DNA of 14,486 nt, from contig JAAFHM010000062.1 in the NCBI GenBank assembly GCA_013298375.1, positions 1 to 14,486 of the forward strand, written 5' to 3'. Both the position numbers and the translations under genes were made by a program. This document shows, one piece after another, positions 1 through 7,498 of this stretch (position 1 is the stretch's first letter; every line of letters begins with the position of its first letter). The notes below the pieces were generated by a model. It worked only from the letters and a program-made list of their open reading frames with translations. It had not been told where the DNA came from and did not search any database. Source of the DNA: Ignavibacteria bacterium. Its GTDB lineage: Bacteria; Bacteroidota; Ignavibacteria; Kapaibacteriales; UBA4661.

Positions 1-72
1 TACCAACCGAATGACGGCTTCTTCGCCTTCATGGTAGATACGCGATATGTCGCTGCGGCTTAGACGGGGCAT
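1..72 (-). mobile_element. IS66-family transposase, N-terminal fragment (runs off the left edge)
   Basis: Reading from an ATG at 72 toward base 1 gives 24 uninterrupted codons beginning MPRLSRSDISRIYHEGEEAV. The pattern of a basic start, then a D-I-x-x-I-Y-x-x-G-E-E-A-V-x-x-L-V stretch, is how many IS66-type transposases begin, just before the coiled coil and the NSxNSSxPPSSD linker, which would lie outside the window. Only this start is visible, so activity cannot be judged and no catalytic residue can be seen. The DNA to its right (73 onward) should contain the end of the insertion sequence, but I cannot identify a terminal inverted repeat or target duplication from one end alone. Confidence 0.6.
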
Positions 73-340
73 GATTCTAGCTATGAAATTTTCGTTCCAT
101 TTTTTTTAGACCTGACCAGTTACGTTGAAATTGAGATAAAGTTCTACGACCCACATAAAACCTTGTCTCTACGCTTGCCCTAATCCAGCCCTCTTCCAGA
201 GAAAGAGGGCTTCAGAAGCAGTTGATTTTCTTTACTTAGCGCCTCTAGGAAAAGGCGGGGGATAAGGACAAAAATGGGCAATTTTATCTAAACTTCAGTC
301 TTTTAGAAAATGACCCAAAATATCATTACTTCCGCACTCT
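73..340. other. Non-coding interval beside the IS66 fragment, with two small palindromes
   Basis: No convincing gene is visible here. A perfect 9-bp hairpin occurs at 187-211 (AGCCCTCTT, 7-nt loop, AAGAGGGCT) and a weaker 5-bp one at 240-257 (CGCCT/AGGCG). Neither is followed by a T-tract on either strand, so they are not good intrinsic terminators. Their CCCTCT...AGAGGG texture resembles short dispersed palindromic repeats found between genes in many genomes, but this is only a resemblance. The outer end of the IS66 element probably lies in this interval. Confidence 0.4.
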
Positions 341-595
341 CTAGCAGCCGCGCCGCCAGCCACCACCGCGCCGCCAGCCCCAAGGGCGCGGAGCGAAAAA
401 TGCGTTTGGACGTGGAGCAAAATAGACAGGCGGCGGAGCGACAAAGCCCGGACGCGCTCCATAAAAGTAGGCTGGTGGCGGAGTTGGGCGGTAAAATCTC
501 CCGCCTCGGTCGCCAAACATTCGTGGTTGCGCACAGGACAAACTAAGGCTTGCAAGCGTTATGCCTACAAAGGCAACGAACAATAACCGTTTCAT
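341..595 (-). CDS. Small exported Pro/Gly/Arg-rich protein of unknown function
   Basis: The 84-residue product starts with a convincing export signal (MKRLLFVAFVGITLASLSLS) followed by Cys21. The LSLSC junction is close to, but not a canonical, lipobox, because Leu is at -2 rather than -3; it could be a lipoprotein or a signal-peptidase-I substrate. The mature part is low-complexity: repeated PPxxYF, APRP and FxAPRP units, then a basic Trp/Arg/Gly tail (WGWRRGGGWRRGC). A purine-rich AAGGTG lies about seven bases before the ATG, supporting this start. It sits 89 bp downstream of dtd on the same strand, so co-transcription is possible. The other frames across this interval are also open because of the GC-rich repeats, which lowers certainty. 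I do not recognise the family. Confidence 0.6.
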   Translation of the reverse strand: MKRLLFVAFVGITLASLSLSCAQPRMFGDRGGRFYRPTPPPAYFYGARPGFVAPPPVYFAPRPNAFFAPRPWGWRRGGGWRRGC

Positions 596-684
596 GGCAA
601 CACCTTCACATATTGGGGTGAGAAAGACTGTGTGGGGATACTTGTCTGACGCGGCAATTCCTGAAATCGTTTAATCTCTTCAAT

Positions 685-1149
685 TCAGAGAGGCACATTC
701 CCACCGGACTCACGTTCAAGCCAAATTGTGACCGGACCATCATTCACTAATTCCACCTCCATCATTGCCCCAAAAATTCCTGCTTCGACGGATAAACCGC
801 TTGTTTGCTTGAGATGCGCAAGCATTTGTTCGTAAAGTGGTTTTGCCATTTGTGGTGGAGCTGCGTTGATGTAGCTCGGACGCAAGCCTTTCTGCGCATC
901 GGCATAGAGCGTGAACTGCGAGACCAGTAAAATTGAGCCTTCCACATCAGCGAGAGAACGATTCATTTTCTCCTCGTCGTCATTAAAAATGCGCAGTTTC
1001 GTGATTTTAGCGCACATCCACTCGACTTCACTTATCGTGTCGGTAGCGGCAATGCCCACCAAGACCAGCAAACCATGAGCTATCTGCCCGACAATCTGCC
1101 CTTCGACTGTTACCGATGCTCGTTTTACGCGCTGAATGAGGATTCGCAT
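685..1149 (-). CDS. dtd: D-aminoacyl-tRNA deacylase
   Basis: A 154-residue protein of the DTD family, which hydrolyses the ester bond of D-aminoacyl-tRNAs and of mischarged Gly-tRNAAla in the cytoplasm, acting as a chirality checkpoint in translation. The sequence starts MRILIQRVKRASVTVEG, the usual N-terminus. It carries the SQFTLYAD motif (residues 77-84), the RPS element near 90, and the C-terminal NDGPVTIWLE (136-145) with the Gly-Pro pair that forms the family's Gly-cisPro specificity motif. An open reading frame extends 20 codons further upstream to 1209, but that extension overlaps the rhodanese gene and lacks family similarity, so I place the start at 1149. The C-terminus is slightly longer than the usual ~145-150 residues. 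The rhodanese gene ends 29 bp upstream on the same strand, suggesting an operon. No strong ribosome-binding site is seen. Confidence 0.95.
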   Translation of the reverse strand: MRILIQRVKRASVTVEGQIVGQIAHGLLVLVGIAATDTISEVEWMCAKITKLRIFNDDEEKMNRSLADVEGSILLVSQFTLYADAQKGLRPSYINAAPPQMAKPLYEQMLAHLKQTSGLSVEAGIFGAMMEVELVNDGPVTIWLERESGGNVPL

Positions 1150-1178
1150 AGTGTTGAGAAAAATGTCATTGTTGAAAT

Positions 1179-1721
1179 TTACGGATGCCGGACAAGCAAT
1201 AATCCCCATACCTTATCGAACGGATGCACCGATGCTACTGCTCCTTGCGTGTTCACAACATCACCACCCTCATTGAACCATCGAAAAATTCCACCGCGAA
1301 GATTGTAGCAATGTTTCGCACCAGAGGCTTTTGCTAACGATTCTACGCGCAAAAGCGCATCACTACTGCGTTTCCCGACAGAGCAGTACACAACGAGATT
1401 TTTTCCTTTGAAAGCAGCACCATACCGATTGACAAAATCATCGGGAAAAATCGCCGGAGGCAGATGCAAAGCGCCCTTCAAGTGGCTTTCGTTGTATTCG
1501 GCTTCCTCACGAACATCAAGGAGAAGAATATCATCGGGACGCGATGCCATCTGTGCTGCAAGTTCATTCGGTGAAATTTCTGCAACGGGAGCAGACAAGT
1601 GTACAAGCCATTCCACGATATGCAGGGCAGAGTTTTGAATTATCCTTGTTGGCAAGAGCAGCAAGACAAATACGCCGATGACGAGCGCGACGACAGCAGA
1701 AAGCAAGGGTTTGGAAAGCAT
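1179..1721 (-). CDS. Membrane-anchored rhodanese-like sulfurtransferase
   Basis: The 180-residue product has a hydrophobic segment at residues 6-24, either a signal anchor or an uncleaved signal peptide, then a single rhodanese domain. Domain landmarks are the DVREEAEY element (69-76), HLKGALHLP (80-88) and the active-site loop VVYCSVGKRSSD with catalytic Cys113. The C-terminal GGIFRWFNEGG and VHPFDKVWG elements are typical of a single-domain rhodanese subgroup. Rhodanese domains transfer sulfane sulfur through a cysteine persulfide; the physiological donor and acceptor here are unknown. The catalytic domain would lie outside the cytoplasm if the N-terminal helix is inserted in the usual signal-anchor orientation. 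It is followed at 29 bp by dtd, probably co-transcribed, with no obvious functional link. A TATAAT box and a dyad lie upstream. Confidence 0.92.
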   Translation of the reverse strand: MLSKPLLSAVVALVIGVFVLLLLPTRIIQNSALHIVEWLVHLSAPVAEISPNELAAQMASRPDDILLLDVREEAEYNESHLKGALHLPPAIFPDDFVNRYGAAFKGKNLVVYCSVGKRSSDALLRVESLAKASGAKHCYNLRGGIFRWFNEGGDVVNTQGAVASVHPFDKVWGLLLVRHP

Positions 1722-1735
1722 ATTCGGAGTTAATG

Positions 1736-1749
1736 ATATTGCTCAATAT
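1736..1749. promoter_or_regulatory. ATATTG-N2-CAATAT dyad upstream of the rhodanese gene
   Basis: A perfect 6+6 bp inverted repeat with a 2-bp spacer lies 14 bp before the rhodanese start. A further CAATAT half-site occurs at 1756-1761. Its position between the likely -10 box and the start codon would suit an operator. No regulator gene is adjacent, and AT-rich dyads this short can occur by chance. Confidence 0.3.
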
Positions 1750-1778
1750 TTTGACCAATATACTGAAAATGAGGAGAA

Positions 1779-1784
1779 ATTATA
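1779..1784 (-). promoter_or_regulatory. Probable -10 box (TATAAT) for rhodanese-dtd
   Basis: An exact TATAAT on the minus strand, about 58 bp before the rhodanese ATG. No good -35 element is seen at 16-18 bp, so the promoter assignment is tentative. Confidence 0.35.
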
Positions 1785-1813
1785 CCTATCAAACTCTTTT
1801 TATGCCCAAAGAC

Positions 1814-1854
1814 AGCAAATCCCGCGCAGAACAAGATTCTATGCGGGATTTGCT
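1814..1854 (-). terminator. Long hairpin after glutamine synthetase (terminator-like)
   Basis: A perfect 12-bp inverted repeat (AGCAAATCCCGC / GCGGGATTTGCT) with a 17-nt loop that can itself form a 4-bp AGAA/TTCT stem. It lies 48 bp beyond the glutamine synthetase stop on the minus strand. The sequence after it (TGTCTTTGG on the minus strand) is only weakly T-rich, so it may be an inefficient intrinsic terminator or a 3'-end stabilising hairpin. Confidence 0.55.
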
Positions 1855-1901
1855 ACGATGTGGTGAGAGTACGACGATTGTCGCTTCTTCTTTCGGTAAT
1901 G

Positions 1902-4088
1902 TTATTTCACAAAAAGCATTTCTTGATAGGTCGGTAGTGGCCAGAGGTCGTCAGGGACGATTTTCTCTAGCTTATCGGCAAATTCACGAACTTTTGCCAT
2001 TGCAGGAATGACCTTAGCTTGCATATGTTTTGCTTTGCTATGAACCGTGTCGCCGCCTTCGTCAGCATTGACGGCAACCAATTTATCAAGCGCGTCTTTG
2101 AAACCATCAACAAGAGTAACTGCTTCTTTGAGGGATTTTTCCAAACCTTTGGAACTCGCGCCGACAGCCTTCATGCTTTCCAGTGTCTCAGCTAGGCTAC
2201 GCACATACCGCGAAGCTGCTGGAAGAATGCTGCGCTGCCCAAGTGATGCGGTTGTTTCGCCTTCGATGTTAATGGTCTTGAAGTATTGGTCAAGCAAGAT
2301 TTCTTCCCGCGCAAACCACTCGCGCTCGTTCAAAACGCTATATTTACCAAAGAGAGCAATGTTTTTCTTCGCATGGAAGGCTTCCAATGCCTCCAACGAC
2401 GTGTTTTTGATGTACAGACCGCGCTTTTTCGCTTCTGCTTTCCACTCGTCGCTGTAACCGTCGCCACCGAAAATAATACGCTTATGCGCCTTTGCGACTC
2501 CCTGCAATACCTCTTGCAGAGCGGCTTCCAGTGTCTTTTTTGCTTTTAGGTGTTTTTCTACTTCGTCCGCCAATTCATCAATTGCTTCAGCCGCAATCGT
2601 GTTCAGAACCACAAGCGGGAACGAAATGGATTGACTCGAACCCACGGCACGGAACTCGAATTTGTTGCCTGTGAAAGCGAAGGGGGACGTACGGTTGCGG
2701 TCGCCGGCATGGAGCGGCAGTGGCGGCAATACTGGCGTTCCCAGACCAAGCAAATCCTTGGTTTCTGATTTTTTCGCCTTGCCTTTTTCCAGTTGTGTAA
2801 AGATTTTTTCTAACTGGTCACCCAAGAACACCGAAACAATCGCTGGTGGCGCTTCATTTGCGCCGAGGCGGTGGTCGTTTGCTGCTGTCGCAATGCTTAC
2901 TCGGAGCAGGTCTTGATGCTTATCTACTGCCTTCAAAACGGCTGCGCAGAAAAAGAGGAATTGCATATTATCATGCGGAGTATCGCCCGGCTCCAGAAGG
3001 TTCATTCCGGTATCGGTAGAAAGCGACCAATTTGTGTGCTTGCCGCTTCCATTCACGCCTGCAAAGGGTTTTTCATGCAGAATACAGACCATACCGTATT
3101 TGCGGGCAGTTGTGCGCAAAACCTGCATCGTAAGTTGTTGGTGGTCAGCCGCAACATTAGTATTTTCAAAAATCGGTGCAATTTCAAATTGCCCTGGCGC
3201 AACCTCATTATGGCGTGTTTTCACGGGAACACCCAATCGGTACAATTCTTCCTCGACATCGGTCATGTACGACAAAACACGGTCGGGAATCGAACCGAAG
3301 TAGTGATCTTCAAGTTCTTGTCCGCGTGGCGGCTTTGCACCGAAAAGTGTGCGACCGGAAAGCAGTAAATCCGGGCGGTTGTAGGCAAAATCTTCGTCAA
3401 TAAGGAAATATTCTTGTTCTGCACCAACGGTAGAATATACCTTGGTTGCCTTCACACCAAAGAGTTTCAAGGCGCGGAGAGCCGATTTATTCACTGCTTC
3501 CATAGAGCGGAGCAGGGGAATTTTATGGTCAAGTGCTTCGCCCGTCCACGATGCAAACGCCGTCGGAATGCAGAGCGTAGCACCTTTGGGGTTTTTCATA
3601 ATAAACGCTGGCGAGGTAACGTCCCACGCCGTGTAGCCACGCGCTTCAAACGTCGCACGAATACCGCCGGAAGGGAAGGACGACGCATCGGGTTCGCCTT
3701 GAATTAACTCTTTGCCCGAAAAACGAGCAATAGCGCCGCCACCAGAGTTTGGCGTGATAAAGCTATCATGCTTTTCTGCTGTAGAACCCGTAAGCGGTTG
3801 GAACCAGTGCGTGAAGTGCGTTGCGCCGCGCTCAATCGCCCAATCTTTCATCGCCACAGCAACGATGTCGGCAATTTTCGGGTCAACGGGCTTGCCAAGG
3901 TCAATCGTTGCCATCAAACCATTAAACACGTCTTTGGGCAGCTTTTGACGCATAATGTCAATGCTAAAGGTGTCGTCGCCAAAGATTTCATCGGACGAAG
4001 GACGTTTTTCCGTTTGAGAATGTCCGTTTGGGATAAATTTGCGGGCTGCCGCTACGACATCGTAACGGCGGGTTGCTGTATGTGCCAT
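1902..4088 (-). CDS. glnN: Glutamine synthetase type III
   Basis: The 728-residue protein has the length and motifs of GSIII, which makes glutamine from glutamate, ammonia and ATP as a large cytoplasmic oligomer. Visible landmarks are GAEQEYFLID (222-231) with metal-binding glutamates, HNEVAPGQFEIAPIFE (293-308), NGSGKHTNWS (346-355) for the glutamate/ATP site, GANEAPPA (409-416) and NRTSPFAFTGNKFEFR (465-480) with the substrate-contacting arginines. It ends in the family's usual LPTYQEMLF-type tail. The frame is open 38 codons further upstream to 4202, but that stretch overlaps the AsnC gene and has no family character, so I choose MAHTATRRYD at 4088, preceded by a purine-rich AGAGAG. The AsnC-family gene ends 55 bp upstream on the same strand, pointing to a nitrogen-responsive operon. 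Confidence 0.96.
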   Translation of the reverse strand: MAHTATRRYDVVAAARKFIPNGHSQTEKRPSSDEIFGDDTFSIDIMRQKLPKDVFNGLMATIDLGKPVDPKIADIVAVAMKDWAIERGATHFTHWFQPLTGSTAEKHDSFITPNSGGGAIARFSGKELIQGEPDASSFPSGGIRATFEARGYTAWDVTSPAFIMKNPKGATLCIPTAFASWTGEALDHKIPLLRSMEAVNKSALRALKLFGVKATKVYSTVGAEQEYFLIDEDFAYNRPDLLLSGRTLFGAKPPRGQELEDHYFGSIPDRVLSYMTDVEEELYRLGVPVKTRHNEVAPGQFEIAPIFENTNVAADHQQLTMQVLRTTARKYGMVCILHEKPFAGVNGSGKHTNWSLSTDTGMNLLEPGDTPHDNMQFLFFCAAVLKAVDKHQDLLRVSIATAANDHRLGANEAPPAIVSVFLGDQLEKIFTQLEKGKAKKSETKDLLGLGTPVLPPLPLHAGDRNRTSPFAFTGNKFEFRAVGSSQSISFPLVVLNTIAAEAIDELADEVEKHLKAKKTLEAALQEVLQGVAKAHKRIIFGGDGYSDEWKAEAKKRGLYIKNTSLEALEAFHAKKNIALFGKYSVLNEREWFAREEILLDQYFKTINIEGETTASLGQRSILPAASRYVRSLAETLESMKAVGASSKGLEKSLKEAVTLVDGFKDALDKLVAVNADEGGDTVHSKAKHMQAKVIPAMAKVREFADKLEKIVPDDLWPLPTYQEMLFVK

Positions 4089-4143
4089 AGTTCTCTCTGA
4101 AATTGTGATGATGGTGAGAAAATATAAGGAATTGTGTTTATTG

Positions 4144-4650
4144 CTAGTGTTTCGTTTTTCCATTAGCTGGGGCAAGCGTAGAAGGCTTCGTACCGGTATC
4201 AATCGACAAGGATTCGTGATGCGTCGAAAGGATGATGTTGGTCAAGGTCTTTTTAACACCACTCCATTCCTGCATTCGTGAAAGGAGTTGTTCAAGCGAA
4301 CCGGGGCTGGTTGTGCGAATTTTTACGAGGTGCGAAGCGTCGCCCGTAACGGCGTGGCATTCCATAATTTCTGGCTCTTTCGTGCAATTATCCAGAAATT
4401 TTTTGTAATTATGGCTTCCTTCAACCGTTACCAAGATAAACGCAGCGATATTTAATCCAAAAGCGTCGGGTTGTAATTTCGCAAAATAGCCCTTTATTAT
4501 GCCGCGCTCTTCCAACTTGCGGACGCGCTCGCTGACGGCTGGAACGGATAAATGAACAATTTCTGCCAGTTCGTTGAAATGTGCGCGTCCATTTTTTTGG
4601 AGAATATCGCAAATAACTCGGTCAACGTCGTTCAGGATGTGTGATGCCAT
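4144..4650 (-). CDS. Lrp/AsnC-family transcriptional regulator
   Basis: A 168-residue protein with an N-terminal winged helix-turn-helix (about residues 5-60: LNDVDRVICDILQKNGR, then the recognition helix around LSVPAVSERVRKLEERG) followed by a RAM/AsnC ligand-binding domain (about 67-140, including ILVTVEG and EIMECHAVTGDASHLVKI). The last ~20 residues are a Ser/Thr/Pro/Lys-rich tail. Family members bind DNA as octamers and respond to amino acids, commonly regulating themselves. It lies directly upstream of the glutamine synthetase gene and is probably co-transcribed, so control of glutamine synthesis and of its own promoter is a reasonable inference. A promoter matching the TTTG-N20-TAnnTTTG layout lies ahead of it. 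Confidence 0.95.
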   Translation of the reverse strand: MASHILNDVDRVICDILQKNGRAHFNELAEIVHLSVPAVSERVRKLEERGIIKGYFAKLQPDAFGLNIAAFILVTVEGSHNYKKFLDNCTKEPEIMECHAVTGDASHLVKIRTTSPGSLEQLLSRMQEWSGVKKTLTNIILSTHHESLSIDTGTKPSTLAPANGKTKH

Positions 4651-4716
4651 AAATCCAAAAAAAAATATATCGTGAATGAAAAAGCAAAGCCGAATTAGTT
4701 TAGGAAAAACCTATCA

Positions 4717-4748
4717 CAAACATAAAACTTTTAAGTTCAAAATCCAAA
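4717..4748 (-). promoter_or_regulatory. Bacteroidota-type promoter for the AsnC-glutamine synthetase operon
   Basis: On the minus strand TTTG (4745-4748) is followed after exactly 20 bp by TATGTTTG (4717-4724), matching the -33/-7 (TTTG, TAnnTTTG) promoter consensus known from Bacteroidota. It would start transcription about 60 bp ahead of the AsnC ATG at 4650. The divergent mnmE gene starts at 4765, so the 114-bp gap must hold both promoters; I see no equally good plus-strand match. Confidence 0.6.
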
Positions 4749-4764
4749 TTTTTTAGAAAAAATT

Positions 4765-6132
4765 ATGCTTGTTTTTGACCCTATATGCGCGATAGCGACC
4801 CCGCCCGGTTCAGCCGGACTAGCAATAGTCAGGCTTTCCGGCACGGGCTGTTTCGCCATAGCCGACCAATGCTTTCGTGGGAAAACCACTATTCAAGCAG
4901 CGAAAAGTCATACGATTTTGTACGGCACATTTGAGCAAACACAAGGCACAATGCGGCTCCCCATTGATCAAGTAACGGCATTTATTTACCGTGCGCCGAA
5001 TTCTTACACTGGCGAAGATGTTGTAGAATTTGGCTGTCACGGAGGAAGTATCGTCTCGGCGGAAGTGGTTGAGACGCTCATAGCTGCCGGAGCGCGTCAC
5101 GCCGAACCGGGCGAGTTCACCAAGCGGGCTTTTTTGCATCAAAAAATGGACTTAACACAAGTGGAAGCCGTCGGCGACCTCATTCACGCTGTTTCCAAGC
5201 AGGGAAGCCACGCTGCAGCACAGCAACTCATGGGCGGCTTTACGCGGCGCTTGGCGGAACTCCGTGAGAAACTCTTGGAATTATGCGGCTTGTTGGAATT
5301 AGAGTTGGATTTTAGCCAAGAAGACATTGAACTTATTGACAAAAAAGTGTTGGCAGAGAAAATTGAGGAAACACGAGGGTTTTGCGTGAGTTTGGCACAA
5401 AGTTTTCGCTCGGCGGAAATTGTTCGGTCGGGCTATAGTGTGGGCATTGTGGGCTATCCGAATGCAGGAAAATCTTCGCTCTTGAATGCACTCTTGGAAC
5501 GCAAACGTGCCATCGTCAGCGCGACTCCCGGCACAACGCGAGATTATATCGAGGAAGTGATTCATTGGGAAGGCGCGGCAATACGCCTCATAGACACGGC
5601 GGGCATACGCGAAAGCCAAGACACCATCGAAATTGAAGGCATTGCACTCGCCGCAGAGCTTTTGCAGGAATGCCATTTGATACTGGTTTTGAATGACGTG
5701 AGCGAAGGCGAACATCATTCCAACCCTCTTCTGCACAGCCTTCAAGCGAACTTTCCCGACGCAGAGTTTGCGCTTGTGCAATCAAAAACCGACCTTGTAC
5801 ATGGCGGCAATACTAGCATTCATCAGTCGCTTTCTCTCTCCGTCCACAACGGCGACGGCATCGTTAATCTCAAGCACGTACTGGCGCAGAAAGCCCGCTC
5901 CGCCACCGAAACCATCAATGACGCGCTCATCAACGCCCGACAAGCCGCATTGCTCCAACAAGCCGCCGATGCACTGTCAAAGGCGCGAGAAGCGGCACTC
6001 GCGGGCGAATCCAATGAATTTACCTCTCTCGACCTCCGTGCGGCACTGAAACACATTGGCGAAATTACGGGTGCGGTCTGGAACGATGATATTTTGAATG
6101 GGGTGTTTGGGAAGTTTTGTATTGGGAAGTGA
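4765..6132 (+). CDS. mnmE: tRNA modification GTPase MnmE (TrmE)
   Basis: A full-length 455-residue MnmE. With MnmG it installs the (carboxymethyl)aminomethyl group on U34 of certain tRNAs, using a formyl-tetrahydrofolate-derived carbon. The N-terminal folate-binding domain (1-120) has IATPPGSAGLAIVRLSG, SYTGEDVVEFGCHGG and PGEFTKRAFL. The helical domain holds an inserted G domain with G1 GYPNAGKSS (230-238, including the potassium-binding Asn), G2 TTRD (257-260) and G3 DTAG (277-280). The protein ends in the conserved FCIGK with Cys452. The G4 element reads SKTD (340-343) rather than NKxD. It is divergent from the AsnC gene and convergent with the TPR gene 24 bp away, with no obvious terminator between them. 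mnmE is often near oriC, which fits the parS sites further right. Confidence 0.97.
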   Translation: MLVFDPICAIATPPGSAGLAIVRLSGTGCFAIADQCFRGKTTIQAAKSHTILYGTFEQTQGTMRLPIDQVTAFIYRAPNSYTGEDVVEFGCHGGSIVSAEVVETLIAAGARHAEPGEFTKRAFLHQKMDLTQVEAVGDLIHAVSKQGSHAAAQQLMGGFTRRLAELREKLLELCGLLELELDFSQEDIELIDKKVLAEKIEETRGFCVSLAQSFRSAEIVRSGYSVGIVGYPNAGKSSLLNALLERKRAIVSATPGTTRDYIEEVIHWEGAAIRLIDTAGIRESQDTIEIEGIALAAELLQECHLILVLNDVSEGEHHSNPLLHSLQANFPDAEFALVQSKTDLVHGGNTSIHQSLSLSVHNGDGIVNLKHVLAQKARSATETINDALINARQAALLQQAADALSKAREAALAGESNEFTSLDLRAALKHIGEITGAVWNDDILNGVFGKFCIGK

Positions 6133-6156
6133 GGTGGGGGGGCTTTGCGAAGGCGG

Positions 6157-7410
6157 TTACTGCTTTGCTTGCTGAGTAGTTGTATCGTTGTTGTTGAGAA
6201 TGTCAGAAATACGGGCAATTTCTCGAGCAATTTCTTGAATCGCAGCACGGGCTTCGGAAAGATTTTGACTATCCACCAAAGCACTCAAGGCTCTGCGCTG
6301 CTGAAGAATTTGATTCATAATCGTCCGGGCTTGTTGATTATTACTGGACAAAACTCTGTTTTCGGTTAAAGCAATAAAATCATCAAGATTGAGTCTGCTG
6401 GAACGCTGCCCGTCAACCTCTCCCAATGAAACCAGTGGTAATGCTCCTGTCCCAACAACCAAGGGACGATCAGCATCCATAGGATTGCCCAGCAAGCCCA
6501 ATCGGCGACCACCGCGAGCCAATTTATCACTCACCGACAAGCGCTGAACAAGTGATTGGGCAAAACTTCGTGTACGTTTAGCAATATATGCCATTTCTTG
6601 AGCAGCCCTTTTATACTCATCTCGCTCACCGACAACAGTAACTTCCTCAAGAGTATAGGTCTGCAAACTATCAATGGCTTTTGCCGACAGTTGGCTGCCG
6701 CATTGCGTTCGGAGCATCTCCAAGGCAGGTTTATAGCCAAGTTTCACCGATGCGGTCAAATCCGTGCAAGCATCTTGAGGTTTGCCCATGTCTATCAAGA
6801 TTCCTGCCCGCACCATATACGCCTGCGCATAACCAATGTCCAGATTGATAGACTTCGTAATGGATTCGAGGGCATTGGGCAAGCGGCGCTGTTTGATGTT
6901 CATCACCGCCATTTGGAAGTGAATATCGGGATTCGTCGAGTCAATTCGTGCAGCATCCGCAAAATCGAAATCGGCTGTTTCGTAATCATTCAGACGAATC
7001 GCGGTTAAAGCGCGCAAGTAATAGGCTTGAGCATGATTGTTATTCATGGAGATTACTTGGCTAAAATCTTTGACTGCTTCCATATACTGCTGTTGTTCAT
7101 AGCGCAGAGAGCCGCGTAGAATATATGCCTCAGCACTATTGGGGTCTTTCTGAATGGCGGTTGCCATGTCTGCAAAAGCGCTATCAACGCGGAGAATGCG
7201 GGCATTGAAAAGACCTCGTTGCAAATAGGCGGCTGCACTATCGCCCGAACCACGCACAACGTCGGCGAAGATGTGTATTGCACCAACGGTATCGCGCAGC
7301 ATCAAGCGCACCATTGCACGATCGGCATAACTACGCCAGTTTTGGGGTGTTTGGGCAAAGACTGCTGAAGGAAGTAGTGCTGCAAAAACGAGGGCAATAA
7401 TCAATCGCAT
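6157..7410 (-). CDS. Secreted tetratricopeptide-repeat (TPR) protein
   Basis: The 417-residue product begins with a cleavable signal peptide (MRLIIALVFAALLPSAVFA, cut probably before QT), so it is periplasmic or surface-exposed. Roughly five to six TPR units fill residues 25-235, with recurring AxAYxxRG/L patterns such as AEAYILRGSLRYEQQQYMEA and AQAYYLRALTAIRLNDYETA, ending in a cysteine-bearing cap (YKPALEMLRTQCG). The C-terminal ~180 residues are not TPR. They start with YTLEEVTVVGERDEY, which looks like the segment near the plug of TonB-dependent receptors, then a helical Gln/Arg/Ala-rich tail ending in NNNDTTTQQAKQ. TPR proteins scaffold protein contacts; no partner can be named. Only 49 bp separates its start from the terminator of the upstream gene, so its promoter must be compact or overlap that terminator. 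Confidence 0.88.
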   Translation of the reverse strand: MRLIIALVFAALLPSAVFAQTPQNWRSYADRAMVRLMLRDTVGAIHIFADVVRGSGDSAAAYLQRGLFNARILRVDSAFADMATAIQKDPNSAEAYILRGSLRYEQQQYMEAVKDFSQVISMNNNHAQAYYLRALTAIRLNDYETADFDFADAARIDSTNPDIHFQMAVMNIKQRRLPNALESITKSINLDIGYAQAYMVRAGILIDMGKPQDACTDLTASVKLGYKPALEMLRTQCGSQLSAKAIDSLQTYTLEEVTVVGERDEYKRAAQEMAYIAKRTRSFAQSLVQRLSVSDKLARGGRRLGLLGNPMDADRPLVVGTGALPLVSLGEVDGQRSSRLNLDDFIALTENRVLSSNNQQARTIMNQILQQRRALSALVDSQNLSEARAAIQEIAREIARISDILNNNDTTTQQAKQ

Positions 7411-7453
7411 AAATGTCGGAGAAATGGTGTTGAAGAAAATTGTTTGTTGTGAG

Positions 7454-7485
7454 AAAAATGCTACCGCTCTGGGGAGAGCGGTAGC
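7454..7485 (-). terminator. Intrinsic terminator of the 9258-7499 exported-protein pair
   Basis: A perfect 11-bp stem (GCTACCGCTCT / AGAGCGGTAGC, arms 7460-7470 and 7475-7485) with a 4-nt loop, followed on the minus strand by ATTTTTCTC. It begins 14 bp after the stop codon of the 7499-8398 gene. This is a textbook Rho-independent terminator. Confidence 0.9.
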
Positions 7486-7498
7486 GGGGAAAGTAGTT

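Noticed and set aside
111..124. A 12-bp match (acctgaccagtt) between 111-124 and the reverse complement of the SRP-like element near 9613-9624
   Set aside because: Matches of this length are expected by chance in a window this size when both strands are compared.
310..546. A 78-codon open frame on the plus strand opposite the small exported protein
   Set aside because: It has no signal peptide, motif or ribosome-binding site; the openness comes from the GC-rich repeats of the minus-strand gene.
4089..4202. An N-terminal extension of glutamine synthetase to 4202
   Set aside because: It overlaps the AsnC coding sequence and shows no family similarity; the MAHTATRRYD start fits GSIII length.
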